Origin: Prevotella sp.
Lineage (GTDB): Bacteria; Bacteroidota; Bacteroidia; Bacteroidales; Bacteroidaceae
Length of the DNA stretch: 43,839 nucleotides
Reading direction: 5' to 3'
Assembly: GCA_017961115.1 (NCBI GenBank)
Contig: JAGCXX010000303.1
Span: 1-43,839 of the forward strand
This document shows positions 16,443-25,565 of this stretch, piece by piece. How positions within the stretch are numbered: position 1 is the stretch's first letter; each line of letters begins with the position of its first letter. A model generated the notes under the pieces. That model made no database searches, was not told the DNA's origin, and was given only the letters and a program-made list of their open reading frames with translations. Both the position numbers and the translations under genes were made by a program.

Positions 16443-16458
16443 GCTCAGGTATTTTTTA
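16420..16458 (+). terminator. Intrinsic terminator overlapping the kdsB stop
   Basis: Fourteen-base arms AAAAATACCTGAGC (16420-16433) and GCTCAGGTATTTTT (16443-16456) enclose the stop codon in the loop, followed by further T residues. Confidence 0.9.
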
Positions 16459-16481
16459 TATCGACTGCATTGAGAATGGAG

Positions 16482-16500
16482 GCTGCTGTGATACAGCAGC
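16482..16500. repeat. Perfect hairpin repeat, copy 1
   Basis: GCTGCTGT-GAT-ACAGCAGC followed by ATAC(G)GAAC. The same motif recurs at 18488-18506. It lies between the convergent kdsB and GH73 genes. Confidence 0.75.
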
Positions 16501-16537
16501 ATACGGAACAAGGGAATGGTAGGTATTGAGGGATGAA

Positions 16538-17467
16538 TCAGTAGACCCTCAGTTGGTCGCCGACACGGATAGCGTAGTCGGGGTCGAGGTGATTGAGTTT
16601 ATACAAACTGGAAAGTCTCATGCCATAGGTCTGGGCTATGGTATACATGCTCTCGCCCTGCTTGACCTCATGGCGATAGTCGCGATAACGTCTGTCGGCT
16701 TTCTTTTGTTTTTTGCGCAGGTAGACCACATCGCCCTCCCTCAAAGCCTCGTCAGCATCGCGCTCGTTGTATTTTGCCAAATTGGAAGCCGACACACCCA
16801 CCTCCTTGCCGATGGACTCGAAAGAGTCGCCACGACGTGCATAGACATAGTAATTCTGATTGTATGACTTGATGGGATGTACTGTGAAGACCGCCCTTTT
16901 GCTGACAGGCGTCTCCACTTTGTTCTCCACCACCACCATCTTACGGGCAGGTGACATGGTGTCGTACTTATAGAGCTGATAGGTCTCGATAATGCTGATG
17001 AGCCTTTGCGCGTATTTGGGATTGGTGGCATATCCGCACTGCTTCAGTCCATTTGCCCATCCGCGGTAGTCGGTGATATTGAGCGAGAAGAGCCTTTGGT
17101 AACGCTCCCTGTTGGCAATGAAGCGGCTGTGGTCCTCATAGCTTTCACGCGGACTGTCGTAAGCCCTGAAGCTCTCTTGTTTCTTGTCGTCATCGTGCTT
17201 GATGGTGCGCCCCTGCCATCCATGGCTCTTGATGCCGAAATGGTTGTTTCCGCAGCGCGAAAGATAACTCTTGCCCGCTCCACTCTCAAGCAGTCCTTGC
17301 GCAAGAGTGATGCTGGCAGGTATACGATAATTGGCCATCTCCTCAATGGCGATATCCTTATATTGGTCGATATATGCCTGATACTCCGCATTCCACTTCA
17401 CTTGAGCAGATGCAGAAAAAGTAATCAGAAAAAGGCATAATGCCATTACAATAGTTCTTTTCATCAT
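16538..17467 (-). CDS. GH73 beta-N-acetylglucosaminidase with two LysM domains
   Basis: About 309 residues; ATG at 17467 or 17464. A signal peptide (MKRTIVMALCLFLITFSASAQ) precedes a GH73/FlgJ-like glucosaminidase domain (about 25-165). This has ASITLAQGLLESGAGKS with its catalytic-type glutamate, NNHFGIKSHGWQG and the typical YEDHSRFIANRERYQRLF. Two LysM peptidoglycan-binding repeats follow: YYVYARRGDSFESIGKEVGV (about 205-250) and HEVKQGESMYTIAQTYGM (about 266-309). It acts on the glycan strands of peptidoglycan in the periplasm, probably during growth or division. It is transcribed alone and faces kdsB. Confidence 0.93.
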   Translation of the reverse strand: MMKRTIVMALCLFLITFSASAQVKWNAEYQAYIDQYKDIAIEEMANYRIPASITLAQGLLESGAGKSYLSRCGNNHFGIKSHGWQGRTIKHDDDKKQESFRAYDSPRESYEDHSRFIANRERYQRLFSLNITDYRGWANGLKQCGYATNPKYAQRLISIIETYQLYKYDTMSPARKMVVVENKVETPVSKRAVFTVHPIKSYNQNYYVYARRGDSFESIGKEVGVSASNLAKYNERDADEALREGDVVYLRKKQKKADRRYRDYRHEVKQGESMYTIAQTYGMRLSSLYKLNHLDPDYAIRVGDQLRVY

Positions 17468-17564
17468 CCTATCAATCTGGAAAAACAGCCTTAAGTGGGC
17501 TGAAATGGTTGAAATAAGTGAGATTTAGGTATCCAGCATCCCGCCGGTTAGCAAATAGTGGGAA

Positions 17565-17572
17565 CAAAGATA
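17565..17572 (-). promoter_or_regulatory. -7 element of the GH73 gene
   Basis: The minus strand reads TATCTTTG at plus-strand 17565-17572, predicting a start near 17558 and a leader of about 90 nt. No consensus -33 box. Confidence 0.45.
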
Positions 17573-17646
17573 AGAAAAAAACTCCGAAACCATAGTCCGT
17601 TTGGCAAATTTTAACAAAAGAACGAGTATATATCGCATAATTTGCC

Positions 17647-17654
17647 TACTTTTG
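17647..17654 (+). promoter_or_regulatory. -7 element of the AlkD-like gene
   Basis: TACTTTTG at 17647-17654 predicts transcription near 17661. This excludes the in-frame ATG at 17601 and supports the ATG at 17688. Confidence 0.5.
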
Positions 17655-17687
17655 CCATACGGTTTTGTAACATTATTCCATTTAATC

Positions 17688-18470
17688 ATGACCAAAGCGG
17701 AGGAAATCATCAGTTTTATGGAGTCGCAGCGCAATGAAGTGCAGCGGCAGATACTCATGCGTTTTTTCAAGACCGCCCCAGGCGAATATGGGCACGGGGA
17801 CGAATTTATAGGGCTCAAAGTGCCCCAAACCCGTGAAGTGGTGAAGGCTGTGGAGAAAGAAGTGACGCTGGATGACATCCCCGAACTGCTGATGAGCCGT
17901 TGGCATGAGGTGAGGCTATGCGGTCTGCTGCTTCTCGTCAGTCTGTTTGAGAAACAAGCCAAGAAACGTCTTGTCAACGACAAAGAAGCCGCCCGCAAAC
18001 GCGATGAAATAGTGACCATGTATCTTCATTATGCAGAACAAGCCAACAACTGGGACCTGGTGGACTTGTCGGTACACAAGATTATCGGACATTGGCTGCT
18101 GCTGCCCACCTATCTTGGCGGCAATGTAGAACTCACCCTGCACACCGACTACAAATATGACCTTCTCGACCAGTTGGCAGCGAGCGACAACCTATGGAAG
18201 CAGCGGATGAGCATGGTCTGCTCATGGAAGACATCACAGCAAGGCGACCCCTCATGGTGTCTGCGCTATGCAGAATACCATCTCCGTCATCCCCACGACC
18301 TGATGCACAAAGCTGTGGGATGGATGTTGCGTGAGATGGGCAAGCGAGTCAGCATGGACCTCCTGCGCAGTTTTCTCAGTCAGCATATCCATGAGATGCA
18401 CCGCACCACACTCCGCTACGCCATTGAGTTGATGGATGAAGAGGAGCGCAAATATTGGATGAGCAGATAG
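17688..18470 (+). CDS. AlkD-family DNA alkylation repair protein
   Basis: 260 residues from the ATG at 17688. The fold is all-helical HEAT-like repeats. FIGLKVPQTREVVKAV, RWHEVRLCGLLLLVSLFEK, NNWDLVDLSVHKIIGHWL and HDLMHKAVGWMLREMGKR match the AlkD/DNA-alkylation-repair family. AlkD-type glycosylases remove positively charged alkylated purines without base flipping. The conserved WDLVD segment, which carries a catalytic-type aspartate in the family, is intact. It stands alone on the plus strand. Many family members have not been tested for activity. Confidence 0.88.
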   Translation: MTKAEEIISFMESQRNEVQRQILMRFFKTAPGEYGHGDEFIGLKVPQTREVVKAVEKEVTLDDIPELLMSRWHEVRLCGLLLLVSLFEKQAKKRLVNDKEAARKRDEIVTMYLHYAEQANNWDLVDLSVHKIIGHWLLLPTYLGGNVELTLHTDYKYDLLDQLAASDNLWKQRMSMVCSWKTSQQGDPSWCLRYAEYHLRHPHDLMHKAVGWMLREMGKRVSMDLLRSFLSQHIHEMHRTTLRYAIELMDEEERKYWMSR

Positions 18471-18487
18471 GTGAAGATTTTAAATGG

Positions 18488-18506
18488 GCTGCTGTGATAC
18501 AGCAGC
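18488..18506. repeat. Perfect hairpin repeat, copy 2
   Basis: GCTGCTGT-GAT-ACAGCAGC followed by ATACAGAAC, matching the copy at 16482-16500. It sits just after the AlkD-like stop and may act as a transcript-end hairpin, although no T-run follows. Confidence 0.75.
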
Positions 18507-18529
18507 ATACAGAACGATGCTGCGACAAA

Positions 18530-18808
18530 AACTTTGTTTTTTATTTTGCATTGCTCTCGGTTTGGATAACTACTTTGGCCTATAGGCCGAAGATAGGCGG
18601 CACCTCGGCAATGAAAATAAAAAAATGTTTTTTTTATTTTGCTCTCGGTTTGAATAAATTCCTCTCGCTCGAAAATGCAAATTCATTTGCATTTTGCTCG
18701 CTTAATCGGAATTTTGCACTACTTTGGCCTATGGGCCGAAGATAGGCGGCACCTCGGCAATGAAAATAAAAAAATGTTTTTTTTATTTTGCATTGCTCTC
18801 GGTTTGCA
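18530..18808. repeat. Internally duplicated intergenic repeat carrying a promoter
   Basis: A segment of about 80 nt beginning ACTACTTTGGCCTAT occurs at 18569-18652 and at 18718-18807. It contains GGCCTATRGGCCGAAGATAG and a long A/T tract. The copies differ at one base in the first 70, plus a 5-nt deletion (ATTGC) in copy 1. A third partial unit (TTTTATTTTGCATTGCTCTC then GGTTTG) is at 18530-18564. Between the copies is an 11-bp palindrome (AAAATGCAAAT-TC-ATTTGCATTTT, 18674-18697). No ORF here is convincing. The arrangement looks like a dispersed Bacteroidota repeat inserted more than once. Confidence 0.75.
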
Positions 18809-18817
18809 CTATCTTTG
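18787..18817 (+). promoter_or_regulatory. Promoter of the metY-porE operon, formed by the repeat
   Basis: TTTG at 18787-18790, exactly 19 nt, TATCTTTG at 18810-18817. The -33 box is inside the repeat unit. Transcription would start near 18824, about 11 nt before the GTG at 18835. Confidence 0.75.
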
Positions 18818-18834
18818 CAGAAAATTTTAATAAC

Positions 18835-20118
18835 GTGAAAAAGAATTTGAGAAGGGCCTCCCTCTGTATCCATGCAGGATACAAGGCCAAGAACGGAGAA
18901 CCTATTGAGTTGCCAATCATCCAGAGCACCACCTTCAAGTATGACGACTCTGACGAGATGGCTCAATTGTTTGACCTGAAAAAAGAAGGCTATTTCTACA
19001 CCCGCCTTCAGAATCCCACCAACGACGCAGTAGCAGCCAAGATTGCCGCCCTTGAAGGCGGAGTGGGTTGTGTGCTCACCTCCAGCGGTCAGGCAGCCAA
19101 TTTCTATGCCCTGTTCAACATCTGTGAGGCAGGCGACCATGTTGTCACCTCGAATGAGATTTACGGCGGCACCTTCAATCTGTTTGGCGTGACCCTGAAG
19201 AAACTCGGCATCGAATGCACCTTTGTGTCCCCCGAAGCCAGTGATGAAGAGATTCAGCAGGCATTCCGTCCCAATACCAAGGCCTTGTTTGGCGAGACCA
19301 TCTCCAACCCCGGCTGTGCCGTCCTCGACATAGAGAAATTTGCGAGGATAGCCCACAAGAACGGTGTTCCCCTCATTGTGGACAACACCTTCGCCACACC
19401 CATCAACTGCCGTCCCTTTGAATGGGGAGCCGACATCGTGACCCACTCCACGACCAAATACATGGATGGCATGGCCACCCAAGTGGGCGGAGCAGTGGTG
19501 GACAGCGGCAATTTCGACTGGATGGCCCATGCCGATAAATTCCCTGGCCTTACCACTCCCGACGAATCATATCATGGTCTGACCTACGTCAAGGCCTTCG
19601 GCAAGATGGGTTACACCACCAAGTTGGTCGCACAACTGATGCGTGACCTGGGCAGCATCCCCGCCCCCCAGAACTCCTTCCTGCTCAACCTTGGGTTGCA
19701 GACATTGCATCTGAGGATGGCCCGTCATTGCTCCAATGCCCAGCGTGTGGCAGAGTTTCTCAGCGGTGACGAACGAGTGGCATGGGTACACTACTGCGGT
19801 CTCCCCAGCGACCATTATTACGCCCTTGGTCAGAAATACCTCCCCAACGGTTCGTGCGGTGTCATCGCCTTTGGACTGAAAGGCACCCGCGAGACCGCCA
19901 TCCAGTTTATGGACTCCCTTGAGATGATCAACATCGTGACGCATGTCGCCGATGCCCGCACCTGTGTGCTGCATCCCGCCAGCCATACCCACCGCCAGTT
20001 GTCCGACGAGCAGTTGCGCGAGGCCGGTGTCGCCCCCGACCTCATCCGACTGTCGGTAGGCATTGAGGATGTGGAAGACATTCTTGACGACATCCGTCAG
20101 GCATTGGACAAGATTTAG
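18835..20118 (+). CDS. metY: O-acetylhomoserine aminocarboxypropyltransferase/cysteine synthase family
   Basis: 427 residues from a GTG at 18835, the only start compatible with the promoter. The upstream open frame is repeat sequence. It is a PLP enzyme of the Cys/Met metabolism family, which condenses O-acetylhomoserine with sulfide (or thiol) to homocysteine in methionine synthesis. YFYTRLQNPTND, LTSSGQAANFYALF, VDNTFATP and HSTTKYMDG, with the PLP lysine at about K208, are all present. The C-terminal SHTHRQLSDEQL and RLSVGIED blocks are standard for MetY. Length fits MetY (about 420-430) better than the shorter cystathionine gamma-synthases. First gene of a five-gene plus-strand cluster. 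Confidence 0.9.
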   Translation: MKKNLRRASLCIHAGYKAKNGEPIELPIIQSTTFKYDDSDEMAQLFDLKKEGYFYTRLQNPTNDAVAAKIAALEGGVGCVLTSSGQAANFYALFNICEAGDHVVTSNEIYGGTFNLFGVTLKKLGIECTFVSPEASDEEIQQAFRPNTKALFGETISNPGCAVLDIEKFARIAHKNGVPLIVDNTFATPINCRPFEWGADIVTHSTTKYMDGMATQVGGAVVDSGNFDWMAHADKFPGLTTPDESYHGLTYVKAFGKMGYTTKLVAQLMRDLGSIPAPQNSFLLNLGLQTLHLRMARHCSNAQRVAEFLSGDERVAWVHYCGLPSDHYYALGQKYLPNGSCGVIAFGLKGTRETAIQFMDSLEMINIVTHVADARTCVLHPASHTHRQLSDEQLREAGVAPDLIRLSVGIEDVEDILDDIRQALDKI

Positions 20119-20161
20119 CCACACCAACAATAAATCGGCCGGCGAATCGTTATATAATATA

Positions 20162-22231
20162 ATGATGAAGAGTCCATTCTGCAAGCAAGCCATTGTGCTG
20201 GCCATTCTTTTGGCACTGTTCTCGTGTGGAACAGACCGCAATCTGAAGCGAGGTGAGAAATTTCTTGCCTTGGGAGAGTATTATGATGCCTCTTCCGAGT
20301 ACAAGACAGCCTACTCGAAGACCCCCGCCAAGGAACGTGCCAAACGAGGTCAGATAGCGAAGAAGATGGCCTTTTGCTACGACAAGATCAACTCCACCCA
20401 GAAAGCGATAGCCGCCTACCGCAATGTCATCAGATACAAGCAAGACGACGGCGAGACCCATCTGTCTTTTGCCCGCCAATTGATGAAAAACGGCAACTAC
20501 AAGGAGGCAGCCGAAGAATTCCGTGTGGCGCTTGACTCCATGCCCGACAACATTCTTGCCAAGAATGGTCTTGAATCCGCCATGTCAGCCCCCAAGTTGA
20601 AGGAAGACGGTTCGCGCTACTCGGTGAAGCGCATGGAAGTCTTCAACTCACGCCGCGCCGACTACTCCCCCATGCTGATGGGCGAGGACCACGACCAACT
20701 CTATTTCACCTCCACCCGCAACGAGGCAGAGGGCGATGAGTTGAGCGGTATCACCGGCACGAAGAACGGCGATATCTTCTTTTCACAGAAAGACGACAAG
20801 GGGAAATGGGGAAAGCCCCAACGTGTGGAATCCGGTCTCAACAGCCAATATGACGAAGGAGCCTGCTGTTTCAGCAGTGATGAGCGCGAGATGTATCTTA
20901 CCCAATGCTCATCAGACCCCTCCTATCCCCGTTATGCCAAGATTATGAAATCCAACCGCAGCGATGCCGCGTGGGGCAAGCCCAGTGATGTGGAGCTTAC
21001 CCGTGACACGCTGTCGAGTTATGCCCATCCCGCCGTATCACCCGATGGAGAATGGCTCTATTTCTGTTCAGACATGCCAGGAGGCGAAGGCGGTCTGGAC
21101 ATCTGGCGTGTCAGGCTGACCACCTCCGGTCTGGGCGGAGTGGAGAACCTCGGTCCCTCAATCAACACAGCAGGCGACGAGATGTTTCCCACCTTCCGTC
21201 CCAATGGCGACCTATACTATTCCTCCAACGGTCTTCCTGGCATGGGCGGTCTGGACATCTACATCGCCACCGTGAATGATTTCGGCCAATACGAACTTGA
21301 GCATCCCGGATATCCCCTCAACTCACAGGGCGATGATTTTGGCATGACATTTGAGGGTCCACACAACCGTGGATTTTTCTGCTCCAACCGCGGCGACGGC
21401 CGTGGATGGGACCATATTTTCAGTTTTGAGAAGCCTGAGATTATCCAGACGGTCAAAGGATGGGTGTATGAGATGGATGGTTATGAACTCACTGCCGCCC
21501 AAGTATATATGGTGGGCAATGACGGAACCAATGAGAAGCTCAGCGTGAGGAGCGACGGTTCGTTTGAGCAGGTGCTCACCCCCGGTGTCGACTATGTCTT
21601 CCTCGCCACCTGCCGCGGCTACCTCAACCACAAGGAAGAACTTCATGTCGTCGCCACCGACGACTCCTATGAGCACGTGCTCCAGTTCCCCCTTGCCTCC
21701 ATCACCGTCCCCGTCATGATAGACAACATCTTCTATGACTACGACAAGGCCACGCTGCGCCCGGAGTCGACCCAGGCACTCGACGAGTTGGTGACATTGC
21801 TCAACGAGAACCCCAATGTGACCATTGAGCTCAGTGCCCACTGCGACTATCACGGCAGTCAGGCCTACAACATCGGCCTTGCCCAACGGCGTGCCGAATC
21901 AGTGGTCGACTATCTCATTGCCCACGGCATTGTCAGCGACCGCCTCACCCCCAAGGGATACGGCAAGGAGAAGCCCAAGGTGGTGCGCAAGAAACTTGCC
22001 GCCCAATATGACTGGCTGAAGGAAGGCGATGTGCTGACCGAGGAGTTTATCAAAGCCCTTGACAAAGACAAGCAAGACATCTGCGACCAACTCAACCGCC
22101 GCACAGAGTTCATTGTCCTCCGCACCACCTACGGTATGTTTGACAAAGACGGCAATCTGACCAATCCCCCCAAGCAGAAGCCCAAGGAGGAAGAAGAGAG
22201 CGAGGACGACGGCTTCTTTATTGATTTCTGA
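20162..22231 (+). CDS. porE: PorE-like type IX secretion lipoprotein (TPR, PD40 propeller, CRD, OmpA domains)
   Basis: About 689 residues from the ATG at 20162 (or 20165). The signal ends in a lipobox (LALFSC), so it is probably an outer-membrane lipoprotein facing the periplasm. Domain order: TPR repeats (about 25-140, LKRGEKFLALGEYYDASSEY), a beta-propeller of PD40/WD40-like blades (about 165-425, AHPAVSPDGEWLYFCSDMPG, DLYYSSNGLPGMGGLDIY), a carboxypeptidase-regulatory-like domain (about 430-520), and a C-terminal OmpA-like peptidoglycan-binding domain (about 520-670, IFYDYDKATLRPES, LSAHCDYHGS, GLAQRRAESVVDYL). This architecture is that of PorE (PG1058) of the Porphyromonas type IX system. 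Several similar OmpA-type paralogues exist, so orthology is likely rather than certain. It ends in an acidic tail. Confidence 0.8.
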   Translation: MMKSPFCKQAIVLAILLALFSCGTDRNLKRGEKFLALGEYYDASSEYKTAYSKTPAKERAKRGQIAKKMAFCYDKINSTQKAIAAYRNVIRYKQDDGETHLSFARQLMKNGNYKEAAEEFRVALDSMPDNILAKNGLESAMSAPKLKEDGSRYSVKRMEVFNSRRADYSPMLMGEDHDQLYFTSTRNEAEGDELSGITGTKNGDIFFSQKDDKGKWGKPQRVESGLNSQYDEGACCFSSDEREMYLTQCSSDPSYPRYAKIMKSNRSDAAWGKPSDVELTRDTLSSYAHPAVSPDGEWLYFCSDMPGGEGGLDIWRVRLTTSGLGGVENLGPSINTAGDEMFPTFRPNGDLYYSSNGLPGMGGLDIYIATVNDFGQYELEHPGYPLNSQGDDFGMTFEGPHNRGFFCSNRGDGRGWDHIFSFEKPEIIQTVKGWVYEMDGYELTAAQVYMVGNDGTNEKLSVRSDGSFEQVLTPGVDYVFLATCRGYLNHKEELHVVATDDSYEHVLQFPLASITVPVMIDNIFYDYDKATLRPESTQALDELVTLLNENPNVTIELSAHCDYHGSQAYNIGLAQRRAESVVDYLIAHGIVSDRLTPKGYGKEKPKVVRKKLAAQYDWLKEGDVLTEEFIKALDKDKQDICDQLNRRTEFIVLRTTYGMFDKDGNLTNPPKQKPKEEEESEDDGFFIDF

Positions 22232-22238
22232 CAACGCG

Positions 22239-23669
22239 ATGCAATTGCCCGAGGAGTTTACCCGCTACACCCGTGAGCTGATGGGCGACCGCCTATACAA
22301 CCTATGGACGGCAGGTATGTCATCGCAACCACCCACCAGCATCCGCCTGCACCCCCTCAAAGCGAGTGGCAGAGTCATTATGCCCCATTATCATCCGGAA
22401 AAAGTGGACTGGTGTACCAGTGGCTATTATCTCAGCGAGCGTCCCAATTTCACCTTCGACCCTCTCCTTCATGCAGGTGCCTATTATGTGCAGGATGCCT
22501 CATCAATGTTTGTTGACGAAGTGCTCCGCCAACATGTATGCCAACCTGTCACCATGCTCGACCTCTGCGCTGCCCCTGGCGGGAAATCGACATCAGCACT
22601 CAGCGCGCTCCCATCAGGCAGTCTGCTGTTTGCCAACGAGCCCATCCCCCTGCGCACCCAGATTCTTATAGAGAACATCCAGAAATATGGCCATCCCGAC
22701 GTGATTGTGACACAAAACTATCCTGCGGACTATGCCCGCAGTGGTCTGATGTTTGATGTCATCCTCGCTGACGTGCCCTGTTCCGGCGAAGGGATGTTCC
22801 GCAAAGACCCCGGTGCCATCTCGGAATGGTCGGTCCAGCATGTGGAGAACTGCAGCCGCCTTCAGCGAGAGATTTTGAGCAGCGCCTGGTCGTGCCTGCG
22901 TCCGGGAGGTTTACTCATCTACTCCACCTGCACGCTCAACTCCAAGGAGAACGAGCACAACATTCTTTGGGCCATGCAGGAACTTGGAGCCGAACCCGTT
23001 GAAGTGGCAACCCGCCCCGAATGGAACATCATTGGTTCGCTTGTCTCTGATTGCCATGCACCAGTATATCGCTTCATCCCCGGCGTGACACGAGGAGAGG
23101 GACTCTTCATGGCAGTTTTGAGGAAGACATCCACGGATAGCGACCACCACGAGTCTGCCTCCATCACAAGAAAGGCGAGAGCAGCAAAAGGGAAGAACCA
23201 ACGCAGTCAGCTCCCTGTCCAGTCACTGTCAGGGTGGCTGCATGACATCGACCAATATGCACTTCTGCAAACAGACGACCATATCGTCGCCGTGCCCAAG
23301 AGATGGGAGGCGACATATCATTCGGCATGCAAGCGTCTGAAAATCGTCCATGCCGGCATAGGCATCGCCACCCTCAGGGGAAAAGACCTGATTCCCCGAC
23401 ATGAACTTGCCTTATCCGCCGCGCTATCCAGTGACGCCTTTCCCCAAGCCGACCTTGACGACGACACCGCCATCGCCTACCTTCGCAAGGAAGCCATCAG
23501 CCTGCCCTCAGACACCCCTCGTAGGCATGTCCTTGTCACCCACCATGGTCTTCCGCTTGGGTTTGTCAAGCATCTCGGCAACCGCTCCAACAACCTCTAT
23601 CCTCAGGAATGGAAAATCAGGAGCACCCATATCCCAGCAACCAACAAAGAAATACTGACAGCAATATGA
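22239..23669 (+). CDS. rsmF: RsmF-like rRNA cytosine-C5 methyltransferase
   Basis: About 476 residues from the ATG at 22239; an ATG at 22221 would overlap porE. It is of the NOL1/NOP2/Sun family with an AdoMet domain: [29 protein letters not shown] (motif IV cysteine) and [12 protein letters not shown] (motif VI catalytic cysteine). The extra C-terminal part (from about 300) matches the PUA-like extension of RsmF (YebU), which makes m5C in 16S rRNA. The exact target base cannot be confirmed. Its stop overlaps the thyA start (ATGA), so they are translationally coupled. Confidence 0.88.
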   Translation: MQLPEEFTRYTRELMGDRLYNLWTAGMSSQPPTSIRLHPLKASGRVIMPHYHPEKVDWCTSGYYLSERPNFTFDPLLHAGAYYVQDASSMFVDEVLRQHVCQPVTMLDLCAAPGGKSTSALSALPSGSLLFANEPIPLRTQILIENIQKYGHPDVIVTQNYPADYARSGLMFDVILADVPCSGEGMFRKDPGAISEWSVQHVENCSRLQREILSSAWSCLRPGGLLIYSTCTLNSKENEHNILWAMQELGAEPVEVATRPEWNIIGSLVSDCHAPVYRFIPGVTRGEGLFMAVLRKTSTDSDHHESASITRKARAAKGKNQRSQLPVQSLSGWLHDIDQYALLQTDDHIVAVPKRWEATYHSACKRLKIVHAGIGIATLRGKDLIPRHELALSAALSSDAFPQADLDDDTAIAYLRKEAISLPSDTPRRHVLVTHHGLPLGFVKHLGNRSNNLYPQEWKIRSTHIPATNKEILTAI

Positions 23670-24460
23670 AACAGTACCTTGACCTTCTCCACCGTATCAT
23701 GACAGAAGGAGTGAACAAGACCGACCGCACCGGCACTGGCACCAAGAGCATCTTTGGCCATCAGATGCGTTTCCACATGGAAGACGGTTTTCCCCTGCTG
23801 ACCACCAAGAAACTGCATCTGAAGTCCATCATATACGAACTGCTGTGGTTTCTTCGCGGCGACACCAATGTGCGCTGGCTGCAGGAGCACGGAGTAAGAA
23901 TATGGAATGAATGGGCCGATGCCGACGGAGAGTTGGGCCCCGTTTATGGTCATCAGTGGCGCTCATGGCCCGACTATGACGGCGGCACTATCGACCAAAT
24001 CAAGAATGTGGTCGACCTCATCCGCCATCATCCCGATTCACGCCGCATGATAGTAAGTGCCTGGAACGTGGCTGAAGTAGAGAAGATGGCCCTCCCCCCC
24101 TGCCACACGATGTTTCAGTTTTACGTAGCCGACGGCCGTCTCAGTCTCCAACTCTATCAGCGCTCAGCCGACACGTTTCTTGGCGTCCCGTTCAACATTG
24201 CCTCCTATGCACTACTTCTTCAGATGATGGCACAGGTGACCGGTCTGCAAGCCGGCGACTTCATCCACACCACTGGCGACACCCATATCTATCTCAACCA
24301 TCTCGAGCAGGTAGAGCTGCAACTCACGCGAACCCCTCGTCCTCTTCCCCAGATGCGGATAAACCCCTCCATCAAGGAACTCAGCGACTTCACCTACGAA
24401 GATTTTGAACTGACCGGCTACGACCCCTGGCCCCACATCGCCGGTCAAGTATCTGTGTAA
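23666..24460 (+). CDS. thyA: Thymidylate synthase
   Basis: 264 residues, identical in length to E. coli ThyA. It methylates dUMP to dTMP using methylene-tetrahydrofolate. [17 protein letters not shown], the catalytic cysteine in [12 protein letters not shown] (C146), [21 protein letters not shown] and the C-terminal AGQVSV are all present. The ATG overlaps the rsmF stop, and folA follows 16 nt later, pairing the enzyme that oxidises folate with the one that regenerates it. Confidence 0.98.
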   Translation: MKQYLDLLHRIMTEGVNKTDRTGTGTKSIFGHQMRFHMEDGFPLLTTKKLHLKSIIYELLWFLRGDTNVRWLQEHGVRIWNEWADADGELGPVYGHQWRSWPDYDGGTIDQIKNVVDLIRHHPDSRRMIVSAWNVAEVEKMALPPCHTMFQFYVADGRLSLQLYQRSADTFLGVPFNIASYALLLQMMAQVTGLQAGDFIHTTGDTHIYLNHLEQVELQLTRTPRPLPQMRINPSIKELSDFTYEDFELTGYDPWPHIAGQVSV

Positions 24461-24476
24461 CCATCAATACACCACC

Positions 24477-24959
24477 ATGCGCATCAACATCATCGCCGCC
24501 GTTGCCGCCAACAGAGCCATTGGCAAGGACAACCGCCTTCTCTACTGGTTGCCCAACGACCTACGCCGTTTCAAGACCCTGACCATGGGACATACCATCA
24601 TCATGGGTCGGCGCACCTTTGAATCATTGCCCAAAGGCGCCCTGCCCCACCGCCGCAACATCGTGCTCAGCCGCAGCAAGGCAGAGTTTCCTGGCTGCGA
24701 GCATTATGGGTCATTGGAAGAAGCGCTCTCCCACTGTCAGGAAGAAGAGGAAGTATACATCATCGGGGGTGCAAGCATCTACCGTCAAGCCATCAAGATG
24801 GCCAACCGTCTGTGCCTGACAGAAATCCACGACATCCCCGAATCCGCCGACACCTTCTTTCCTCCCTACGATGACTGGCGTGAGGAGGTACGCGAAAGCC
24901 ATGGTGCCGATGAGCGGCACGCATTCAGCTATGACTTTGTGGATTATGTGAGACCGTGA
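24477..24959 (+). CDS. folA: Dihydrofolate reductase
   Basis: 160 residues, normal for bacterial DHFR. It reduces the dihydrofolate made by ThyA with NADPH. INIIAAVAANRAIGKDN, LPNDLRRFKTLTMGHTII with the substrate-binding aspartate, GRRTFESLP, and EVYIIGGASIYRQAI (NADPH site) are clear. Last gene of the plus-strand cluster. It ends 8 nt from the convergent Lrp gene and I see no terminator between them. Confidence 0.98.
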   Translation: MRINIIAAVAANRAIGKDNRLLYWLPNDLRRFKTLTMGHTIIMGRRTFESLPKGALPHRRNIVLSRSKAEFPGCEHYGSLEEALSHCQEEEEVYIIGGASIYRQAIKMANRLCLTEIHDIPESADTFFPPYDDWREEVRESHGADERHAFSYDFVDYVRP

Positions 24960-24967
24960 TGTCGGTC

Positions 24968-25456
24968 TCAGTCTTCATTGTCGAGTTCGTCAACAAGGTT
25001 GACGACAGGCAACTGCCGGTCAATGGCAGCATTGAACGAGATGATGGTCTCGCTTCTTGAAAGTCCGAGGGGCTGGAGTTGGTCGTGTATGATTTCCAAC
25101 AGGTGGTGATTGTTGCGTGCGAAAATCTTGATGAACATATCAAATCCACCAGTGGTATAATGGCATTCCACCACTTCGGGAATTTTCCTCAGTTTCTCAA
25201 CCACCACATCGAAACTCTCCGGATCCTTCAGGAACAAGCCTATGTATGCGCAAGTCTCATACCCAATTTTCTCCGGGTCGATAATAAACTTTGAGCCTTT
25301 GAGGATACCTATTGTTGTCAGTTTCTGAATACGTTGGTGGACGGCAGCCCCGCTGACATTGCATACCCTTGCTACCTCAAGAAACGGGATTCTTGCGTCC
25401 TCTGAAATCAATTTCAGTATTTTTCTGTCCAGTTCGTCTAAATTGTGATGTGCCAT
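24968..25456 (-). CDS. Lrp/AsnC family transcriptional regulator
   Basis: 162 residues. The N-terminal winged helix-turn-helix reads LDELDRKILKLISEDARIPF with VARVCNVSGAAVHQRIQKL. It is followed by the RAM/AsnC_trans_reg effector domain (GYETCAYIGLFLKDPESFDV, VECHYTTGGFDMFIKIFARN). Such proteins sense amino acids or related small molecules and control their metabolism. Transcribed alone from the promoter at 25477-25484, tail-to-tail with folA. Targets are unknown; the neighbouring serine genes are possible. Confidence 0.93.
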   Translation of the reverse strand: MAHHNLDELDRKILKLISEDARIPFLEVARVCNVSGAAVHQRIQKLTTIGILKGSKFIIDPEKIGYETCAYIGLFLKDPESFDVVVEKLRKIPEVVECHYTTGGFDMFIKIFARNNHHLLEIIHDQLQPLGLSRSETIISFNAAIDRQLPVVNLVDELDNED

Positions 25457-25476
25457 AGTTTAAATTGATTTGAAAG

Positions 25477-25484
25477 CAAAGGTA
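25477..25484 (-). promoter_or_regulatory. -7 element of the Lrp/AsnC gene
   Basis: The minus strand reads TACCTTTG at 25477-25484. An imperfect -33 (CTTG) lies 20 nt further upstream, next to the YigZ terminator. Confidence 0.5.
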
Positions 25485-25508
25485 CGTAAAAAAAAGTAAA
25501 TTTGCAAG

Positions 25509-25559
25509 CAAAAAGAGGGAAAAAGGTAATAATTAGTTTACAAGCAGTCCTCTTTCCCT
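25509..25559 (-). terminator. Intrinsic terminator of the DUF1015-yigZ unit
   Basis: Minus-strand arms AGGGAAAGAGG (25549-25559) and CCTTTTTCCCT (25516-25526), one G-U, with a 22-nt loop, followed by CTTTTT. Confidence 0.65.
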
Positions 25560-25565
25560 ATCTCT

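Noticed and set aside
18634..19530. 298-codon minus-strand ORF opposite metY
   Set aside because: It is a shadow of a clear PLP enzyme gene and begins inside the intergenic repeat.
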